A stretch of 44,049 nt of DNA, taken from positions 1 through 44,049 of the forward strand of contig JAHHIE010000055.1 in assembly GCA_019358945.1 (NCBI GenBank). Direction: 5' to 3'. Below, in pieces: positions 38,738-44,049 of the stretch (position 1 is its first letter; every line of letters begins with the position of its first letter). Source of the stretch: Stenomitos rutilans HA7619-LM2 (GTDB lineage Bacteria; Cyanobacteriota; Cyanobacteriia; Leptolyngbyales; Leptolyngbyaceae). A program made the position numbers and the translations under genes. Under the pieces are notes generated by a model. The model ran no database searches. It was not told the DNA's origin and saw only the letters and a program-made list of their open reading frames with translations.

Positions 38738-41010
38738 AGCAGCATCAGAATGGCATGAAGCAGCAAAAGGTTGGGGATGGGGTGTTGGGTGCCGGGTGTC
38801 GGGTGTCAGGTGTGTCAGTGATGGCTGCCGCTTTGCTGGTGTCTGGTGCCCATCTGTCACTTGCACAAACGCCTACTGTACCCGCTTCTTCCTCTGTACG
38901 GGTGACGGTGAATAGCGATCAGGATGGGGTGCAGGCGGATGAATTTTTGACGCTGCGGGAGGCGATCGCGATCGTCAACGGCACCCTACCGCTAGACAAG
39001 CTTTCGCCAACCGAACAGGCACAGGTTGAAACACTCACAGGCGATGCGCGATCGCAGATTGCCTTTAAGCTGCCGCAGGGTCAAACCACCATTCGGTTAG
39101 TAGACGTACTCCCTGCCCTTCAGCGTCCAGGACTGGTAATTGACGGCACGACACAACCAGGCTATCAGGCGGACAAATCTGCCATTAACGAACTGCCCAT
39201 GCCTGTGCCCGTAGTGGCGATCGTGCCTGCTGATGGGAAAGAAGTCTTTCGGGGACTCACCGTTGCGGCAGATGGCATTACCATTCGCGGCCTGAGCCTC
39301 TACGGTTTCACCTCCACCCATCAAGCAACGGCCTCCACGCCACCTGCCGATATTTTCATCACTCATCGGCTGCCCCCACCCGACATTAGCAAACGTCCCA
39401 CGCCTGCGAACTTTGCGCCGTACTACAAGGACGACGTGCCCGCGCAGAATGTGGTGATTGAGAACAATTGGTTGGGAATCGCACCGACCATTCGGGAGTC
39501 GGGAGTCGGGAGTCGGGAGCTGGGAGTTGGCACTAACTCAACACTCTCAACTCAAAACTTAGAACTTGGAGCGCAAAGCGCCCCTCGTTCTGCCTTTGGC
39601 GTATCTGTGTTTAGTGGCATGGGCACCACCGTTCGTCGCAACTGGATTGCGGATCATGATGGCAGTGCCATTATTACTTCAGTTCACGCTGAGAACTTGC
39701 AAATTACTGAGAACGTGATCATTGGTAACGGGGTTGCTGGAATGCCGGATGCCATTCGGCTGGAAGGGGCTGTCAATCAATCACAGGTGACGGGCAATCT
39801 GATTTGCGCGAATGATGGCAGCGGGGTCTATCTTTTTAAGCCCAGCGGGGCTGTAGCGATTAAGGATAACCAGATTATCTTCAACGGCAGACGATTGCGG
39901 CGAGCAGCGGTTTACCTGATGGGCAGCAACCATCAAGTGACGGGCAACCAGATTCGCTATCAAACGGGACCCGGTGTGGTCGTTGCAGCCTACCCACCTA
40001 GCCACCAAAACCAAATTGAGGCCAATCGGTTTTCTAACCTGGAAGGGCTGAGCATCGATCTGGTGACGCAGCAGGGTACGGGTGTTTACGGCTATGCTGA
40101 TCCGGTGATTCCTGCGGGGACAGGTGTGTATGACTATCAGCGGGGTGATGGGGTCAATCCGCCGCGAGATACCCCCAATCGTCGTCAGGAAACAGGAAAC
40201 GGTGCCATTAACGCGCCCCAGTTTGCCAGCAAAGAGTTTTTTATTCTAGATGCCGCAGCGGCGAAGCCCTCAGTGCAAGTCTCTGGCAAGGCAGATCCCG
40301 GCTCTAAAGTTGAGCTGTATCAGGTGATGGGTCAGGCGGATGGGATTGGGGCATTGAGTGAGCCGATCGCTACGACTGAAACGGACGCAAAGGGCAACTT
40401 CAGCACGTCGATCGCTGTGGCTCCAGGGCAACAAATCAGCGCGATCGCCACTGATCCGCGCTACGGCACCTCCGAACCCGCTCGTCTTGCGGTCGTACGA
40501 TCGCTCCTTCCCTATGTCTCCCCTGCTCCCCCTACTCCCCAGCCTCTTACCTCTCCACCTCGTTGCACGACTCCGGTGGCACAGCAGCCCCCTGTACCCG
40601 AACCGCCCCCCAAAGTCGTTCGTCTGACGGTGCCCAGAAACATTCACTTTGCGCTGGATAAGTCTACGATCATCCCTGCTACAGCGAAAGTGCTTGATCG
40701 CATTGCGCAAGTGCTGGTTGAGAATCCCTACATTTTGGTCACCATTGAAGGCCACACCGATCCTCGCGCCACGGACGCGTATAACCTGGCCCTGGGCGAA
40801 CGACGGGCGATCGCGGCACGTAACTACCTCCTACGTCGAGGCATTGCACCAGAACGAATGACCATCCGATCACTGGGTGAACGACGACCCATTGCGGGCG
40901 GCAATACCCGTCTGGATTACGCCCGCGATCGCCGTGCCGAGTTTATCTACCGGGATGCCAGAGACATTGAGGTCATCATCCAGGAACAAGATCTACAGAT
41001 TGAACCATGA
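38734..41010 (+). CDS. Beta-helix protein with C-terminal OmpA peptidoglycan-binding domain
   Basis: A 758-residue protein. The N-terminus is odd: MKQHQNGMKQQKVGDGVLGA is partly encoded by a GGGTGTCGGGTGTC-type repeat, then a signal core (SVMAAALLVSGAHLSLAQ). A CSLREA-like motif follows (VTVNSDQDGVQADEFLTLRE). Residues about 240-440 are a right-handed beta-helix (NVVIENNWLG, TTVRRNWIADHDGS, LQITENVIIGNGVAG, VAIKDNQIIFNG, HQVTGNQIRYQTGPGVVV). The C-terminal 115 residues are OmpA-like, with IHFALDKSTIIPATAKVLDR and TIEGHTDPRATDAYNLALGE, keeping the Asp and Arg that bind diaminopimelate. It should anchor to peptidoglycan. ATGA overlap with the barrel gene indicates coupling. Confidence 0.85.
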   Translation: MKQHQNGMKQQKVGDGVLGAGCRVSGVSVMAAALLVSGAHLSLAQTPTVPASSSVRVTVNSDQDGVQADEFLTLREAIAIVNGTLPLDKLSPTEQAQVETLTGDARSQIAFKLPQGQTTIRLVDVLPALQRPGLVIDGTTQPGYQADKSAINELPMPVPVVAIVPADGKEVFRGLTVAADGITIRGLSLYGFTSTHQATASTPPADIFITHRLPPPDISKRPTPANFAPYYKDDVPAQNVVIENNWLGIAPTIRESGVGSRELGVGTNSTLSTQNLELGAQSAPRSAFGVSVFSGMGTTVRRNWIADHDGSAIITSVHAENLQITENVIIGNGVAGMPDAIRLEGAVNQSQVTGNLICANDGSGVYLFKPSGAVAIKDNQIIFNGRRLRRAAVYLMGSNHQVTGNQIRYQTGPGVVVAAYPPSHQNQIEANRFSNLEGLSIDLVTQQGTGVYGYADPVIPAGTGVYDYQRGDGVNPPRDTPNRRQETGNGAINAPQFASKEFFILDAAAAKPSVQVSGKADPGSKVELYQVMGQADGIGALSEPIATTETDAKGNFSTSIAVAPGQQISAIATDPRYGTSEPARLAVVRSLLPYVSPAPPTPQPLTSPPRCTTPVAQQPPVPEPPPKVVRLTVPRNIHFALDKSTIIPATAKVLDRIAQVLVENPYILVTIEGHTDPRATDAYNLALGERRAIAARNYLLRRGIAPERMTIRSLGERRPIAGGNTRLDYARDRRAEFIYRDARDIEVIIQEQDLQIEP
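39493..39575. repeat. Spacer-type heptanucleotide repeat inside the beta-helix/OmpA gene
   Basis: Five tandem heptamers CGGGAGT (39493-39527; the last two vary by one base) followed by ACTCTCAACTCAAAACTT, the same units found in non-coding spacers. Here they are read in frame as RESGVGSRELGVG and STLSTQNLELG. The insertion is between two beta-helix coils. Confidence 0.85.
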
Positions 41011-41087
41011 CCCAACCCACCATGCGCCAACCTGCGATCGTGCCAATCTTGCTTGCATTGTTTTCCCTGATTTTGTGTGAGGTTTGA
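41007..41087 (+). CDS. 26-codon hydrophobic mini-ORF linking two operon genes
   Basis: ATG at 41007 overlaps the TGA of the OmpA gene (ATGA) and its own TGA at 41085-41087 overlaps the ATG of the next gene (TGATG). The 26-residue product starts MTQPTMRQPAIV and ends in a hydrophobic run (PILLALFSLILCEV) that could span the membrane or act as a signal-like leader. There is no ribosome site of its own. The double overlap suggests translational coupling. Confidence 0.5.
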   Translation: MTQPTMRQPAIVPILLALFSLILCEV

Positions 41088-42952
41088 TGAACCGCCCTCT
41101 AAAACGCTTTCTCTCCCTCTCCTCTGTGAGCCTGCTCCTCGGTTCCCAGACCCTGATGCCCTCACAGCCTGCCCAAGCTCAGACATCGCTTGGTGCAAGC
41201 GGTTGCCCTGCTGGCACGATTGAATCTCCTTCAACGAACCTCGTGGCCAATAGCACCTTCACTATCTCCCCGGGCGCTGTGGGTCCACTGGCTCCTAACA
41301 ATCCGGCTAGTTTCACCAGTACAACGCCTTACCGGGGAGACGGAGTATACCCCAGCGATGATGTCGGCGGTCTTTCAATTCAAAACGGCCCGCTTACCGA
41401 TCCCACTACGCCTGCCGTGGTAAATGGTCGGGGTGTTACAGCAGCCGAAGCTCTCCGGGCCAATGTGGGCAACGCCCCCATCAATACCTACCTTTATTCC
41501 AACCCGAATGCCAGCGCAGCTACACCTGGTGTTCCTCAATCGGCATTCCCAAATCCGATCGTGTGGCGACAAACGGTGACCAATCTCACGCCAAATACAA
41601 CGTACAACTTTAAGGGTCTCTTCTTTAACCTACTGGTCAATACAGGTGCACCGGGTAGTAATGGGGTGCCGCCCCAGATCCGTCTCCAAGTAAGCGCCGA
41701 TGCAACTGGCACAACTTTTATTCAACCCACAACAACCTTGGGGGTTGGGGATGGCTCCCTTGTTCCAGGCTTTCCTACAATTGCGAATACGCGTCAAGCC
41801 TGGATTCCGACCCAGTTTGCCTTCACGACAGGGCCAGCTCAGACAAGCGCCATTGTGCAAATTTTGGACGAGGCAAACAACACCTTTGGGGACGACTTTG
41901 GTTTCACGGCGCTGAGTATCCGGCAGTGCGTCCCTAACACCCCACCATTGGGGGTTTCAAAACAAGCAGGTACCCCAACCCAAAACGCCGACGGGACTTA
42001 CACGATTCCCTACACCATTACTGTGCGGAACTTTGGGCAGGCAGGTCAATCGCCCCAGCTTGACCTCTTTAATCTGCAATTGACGGATAATCTGGCGCAA
42101 ACGTTTGCGGCGGCAACGCTGAATTCTGTCACCAACATTCAAAGTGCAACTCTATCGGTAAATACGGGTTTCAACGGTAGCAGTAACCAGAATTTATTGC
42201 AGGGAACTGACACACTCGCGGCAGGAGCTACCGCCACTGTCACATTTAGTGTGAATATTACGCCGGGAACCGGTGCAAATGGCCTCGGCCCATTTAATAA
42301 CACAACGACGGCGACGGCGACCAATCAACTCGGATCGCCTGTGAGTGACCAGTCGAACGATGGTGCGAATGCTGACCCGGATAATGATGGCAATCCTGGT
42401 AATAACAACACTCCAACGTCTGTTTCTCTGACACCAGCCGGTAGTACTGGGTCTGGTGCCTTCCGGTTGATCAAGCGGATTACAAACGTTGTGCGCAATG
42501 GGTCAGTCTTGAGTGGCGTGAATTTCAGTAGCTTTGTGGATGGCACAGGTAATGATGACAATGCGGCCGGCTTTACCCAACTGCAACCCGGCAGTGCGCC
42601 GATCGGTCAAATTAACCTGGATCCCAACATAACGAAACTTCAGAGTGGCGATGATGTAGAGTATACGGTTTACTACCTGTCGGATGGGACGGGAACTGCG
42701 ATCGGGGTCAGCATTTGTGATCCCATCCCGCTAGGAACATCGCTGATTGCAAATTCGGCTCAGCTACGGCGTAACAACGGTGCAATCTTAACTGCTGGCA
42801 CTGTGTTTGCTCCGCTCGCGCCGCTGCCCGCAGGCAATACCTGCCCCGATGCCAACAATCAAAATGGCACACTGATTTTTGACCTGGGCGATATTCCCAA
42901 CACGGCTGGCAGCAACTTTGGGCTAGTGCGCTTCCGGGTCAGAGTCAATTAG
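41087..42952 (+). CDS. Large secreted DUF11-domain protein
   Basis: A 621-residue protein with a Sec signal peptide (about 1-31, FLSLSSVSLLLGSQTLMPSQ, ending AQA). Residues about 40-280 form a beta-sandwich adhesin-like part (TNLVANSTFTISPGAVGPLA; WRQTVTNLTPNTTYNFKGLF; FAFTTGPAQTSAIVQILDEA). DUF11-type modules follow (PYTITVRNFGQAGQSPQLDL; QLTDNLAQTF; DDVEYTVYYLSDGTGTAIG). An Asp/Asn-rich stretch (SNDGANADPDNDGNPGNNNT) resembles Ca-binding turns. I take the ATG at 41087, after GAGG, rather than the TTG one codon upstream. Probably a secreted partner or structural subunit of the operon's surface complex. Confidence 0.8.
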   Translation: MNRPLKRFLSLSSVSLLLGSQTLMPSQPAQAQTSLGASGCPAGTIESPSTNLVANSTFTISPGAVGPLAPNNPASFTSTTPYRGDGVYPSDDVGGLSIQNGPLTDPTTPAVVNGRGVTAAEALRANVGNAPINTYLYSNPNASAATPGVPQSAFPNPIVWRQTVTNLTPNTTYNFKGLFFNLLVNTGAPGSNGVPPQIRLQVSADATGTTFIQPTTTLGVGDGSLVPGFPTIANTRQAWIPTQFAFTTGPAQTSAIVQILDEANNTFGDDFGFTALSIRQCVPNTPPLGVSKQAGTPTQNADGTYTIPYTITVRNFGQAGQSPQLDLFNLQLTDNLAQTFAAATLNSVTNIQSATLSVNTGFNGSSNQNLLQGTDTLAAGATATVTFSVNITPGTGANGLGPFNNTTTATATNQLGSPVSDQSNDGANADPDNDGNPGNNNTPTSVSLTPAGSTGSGAFRLIKRITNVVRNGSVLSGVNFSSFVDGTGNDDNAAGFTQLQPGSAPIGQINLDPNITKLQSGDDVEYTVYYLSDGTGTAIGVSICDPIPLGTSLIANSAQLRRNNGAILTAGTVFAPLAPLPAGNTCPDANNQNGTLIFDLGDIPNTAGSNFGLVRFRVRVN

Positions 42953-43039
42953 AGGTAGAAACAGCTTCGTTATGGGTTCTCGTTAGTCGCAATCCGATCG
43001 CCCATTGACAGCCCCTTTCTTGCTAGCCTGATCAGAAGT

Positions 43040-43837
43040 ATGCAGGCAAGACTAATGAAGCGCTACTGGAACGTGTTGCAATTATTTTGGGCAACGGCGA
43101 TCGCGGCAGAACTGGAATATCGACTGAACTTTCTGTTGGCGGCACTCAGCAGTCTGGGTGGGCTGGCGGGCAGTTTGTTTGGCCTGTTTCTGTTTTACCA
43201 AACGGGGTATTCCTTTCAAAACTGGAGTTGGGATCAAGCGCTGGTTGTGCTGGGCGTGTTTACCATCCTGCAAGGCTTTTCTAGCACCTTCCTGGCACCT
43301 AATCTAAATCGCATTGTGCGCCATATTCAGCAGGGTACACTCGATTTTGTGCTGCTAAAGCCGATTAGCTCACAGTTCTGGCTTTCGGCGCATACACTAT
43401 CGCCCTGGGGTCTGCCCGATATGGTGTTTGGACTGTTTGTGGTGGGCTATGCGGGGGCAAAGCTAGGCTTGCACACGCGTGATTATGTGTTGAGCCTGGT
43501 ACCGATCGGCTTTGGGTTTCTCATTCTCTATAGCCTGTGGTTCATGCTGGGCGCGATGAGCATCTGGTTCGTCAAAATCTACAACGTGACGGAAGTGCTG
43601 CGGGGCTTGCTGGAAGCGGGACGTTACCCGATGGTGGCATACCCAACGGCGTATCGGTTTTTCTTTACGTTTGTCGTTCCGGTTGCGTTTTTGACGACTG
43701 TTCCCGCAGAAGTGATTCTAGGTCGTGGAGAATGGGGTTGGACGCTAGCAGCAGGCTTGTTGGCGATCGCGCTGCTCTTTGCGTCTGCTGCGTTTTGGCG
43801 GTTTGCGCTGCGATTCTACACAAGTGCGTCGAGTTAA
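43040..43837 (+). CDS. ABC-2-type transporter permease (DUF990-like)
   Basis: A 265-residue membrane protein with six predicted helices (LLAALSSLGGLAGSLFGLFL; LVVLGVFTILQGFSSTFLA; PDMVFGLFVVGYAGAKLG; LVPIGFGFLILYSLWFMLGA; FFFTFVVPVAFLTTVPAEVI; LAAGLLAIALLFASAAFW). The pattern GTLDFVLLKPISSQFW and YPMVAYP is typical of the ABC-2 permeases of the DUF990/COG3694 group. It needs an ATPase, not visible here; a second permease usually lies next to it, perhaps just outside the window. It starts 87 nt after the surface operon. ATG 43040 or 43055 (MKRYWN). Confidence 0.85.
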   Translation: MQARLMKRYWNVLQLFWATAIAAELEYRLNFLLAALSSLGGLAGSLFGLFLFYQTGYSFQNWSWDQALVVLGVFTILQGFSSTFLAPNLNRIVRHIQQGTLDFVLLKPISSQFWLSAHTLSPWGLPDMVFGLFVVGYAGAKLGLHTRDYVLSLVPIGFGFLILYSLWFMLGAMSIWFVKIYNVTEVLRGLLEAGRYPMVAYPTAYRFFFTFVVPVAFLTTVPAEVILGRGEWGWTLAAGLLAIALLFASAAFWRFALRFYTSASS

Positions 43838-43952
43838 GGTTGAAGCTGGGAAACAGGCAGCAGGGATGATCAGTGGCTTCGCCAGTTGCCCTTCATATAC
43901 GCCTAAATCTTCTACCAAATTAAATTGGGTAGTCCTAAAGGTGTAAGGATAG
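43838..43952. other. Convergent spacer at the right end
   Basis: No gene is seen. An A/T-rich stretch with TACCAAATTAAATTGGGTA at about 43913-43931 is an imperfect palindrome and might end transcripts of the permease gene. Confidence 0.35.
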
Positions 43953-44049
43953 CTAACCTCTAGCTTGAGCAGGGTAAAGCGCTGGCGGCTGGAATGTTAA
44001 ACCTAGTACGTTGCCCTCTAAAGTAGCCATGCCCTTGACACTCCCTTGC
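43953..44049 (-). CDS. Possible 3' end of a leftward gene entering from the right
   Basis: The leftward frame open to the window edge encodes about 32 residues (ending NVLGLTFQPPALYPAQARG, then TAG at 43953-43955). The composition looks protein-like, but only the end is visible. No family recognised. It could be a chance frame. Confidence 0.3.
   Translation of the reverse strand, partial: QGSVKGMATLEGNVLGLTFQPPALYPAQARG

Overview
The window comes from a cyanobacterium, probably a filamentous one. The evidence is the dense HIP1 octamer (GCGATCGC) on both strands, an NDH-1 subunit NdhL gene, a GUN4-domain protein, a group I intron in tRNA-Leu(UAA), and spacers full of heptanucleotide repeats and small MITE-like elements. 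Everything here was read by eye from the sequence and its translations; no searches were run.

Layout. 1-8.5 kb: the start of an IS630-type transposase at the left edge, a thioredoxin/NHL protein divergent from a MATE exporter, a nudix-msrA pair, a secreted GUN4 protein and two other secreted proteins. 8.5-12 kb: a phosphoesterase, then an ArsR-type regulator with three VOC proteins and a DUF1579 protein. The remains of a methyltransferase and an AHSA1/SRPBCC gene lie inside that cluster. 12-19 kb: a type II NADH dehydrogenase, then a leftward operon of two DUF2231 membrane proteins and coxB-coxA-coxC. Its subunit II has lost the CuA site, as in the cyanobacterial alternative respiratory terminal oxidase (ARTO), and its subunit I has the YS motif of A2-type oxidases. 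19-24 kb: small accessory genes, a periplasmic-binding-protein-like lipid-anchored or membrane-tethered protein, a PIN-like membrane protein, and most of the repeats. 24.7-28.4 kb: succinate dehydrogenase flavoprotein and a GAF histidine kinase. 28.4-31 kb: small genes, a VapBC pair in which both genes carry a nonsense codon, and tRNA-Leu(UAA) split by an unusually large group I intron. 31-33.6 kb: a secreted protein, ndhL, a DUF3007 gene and trpA. 34-43 kb: a rightward operon for a cell-surface complex (DUF11/SdrD-B protein, 1251-residue Ig plus beta-barrel protein, beta-helix plus OmpA protein, a 26-codon hydrophobic mini-ORF, DUF11 protein). An ABC-2 permease follows.

How the genes fit together. 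The NDH-2, SdhA, NdhL and ARTO-like oxidase genes all act around the plastoquinone pool, so the middle of the window is rich in alternative electron-transfer parts. The two DUF2231 proteins have conserved histidines in or next to membrane helices and overlap by 4 nt at the head of the oxidase operon. They are candidates for its missing electron-entry module. The 34-43 kb operon is the best candidate for an undescribed system: translationally coupled genes for an outer-membrane barrel, a peptidoglycan-binding beta-helix protein and adhesive repeat proteins.

Repeats shape the window. One 130-bp element occurs three times, each time against the 3' end of a leftward gene. A 106-bp element occurs twice. 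Heptanucleotide repeats lie in operon spacers, inside the tRNA intron, and in frame inside the beta-helix/OmpA gene.
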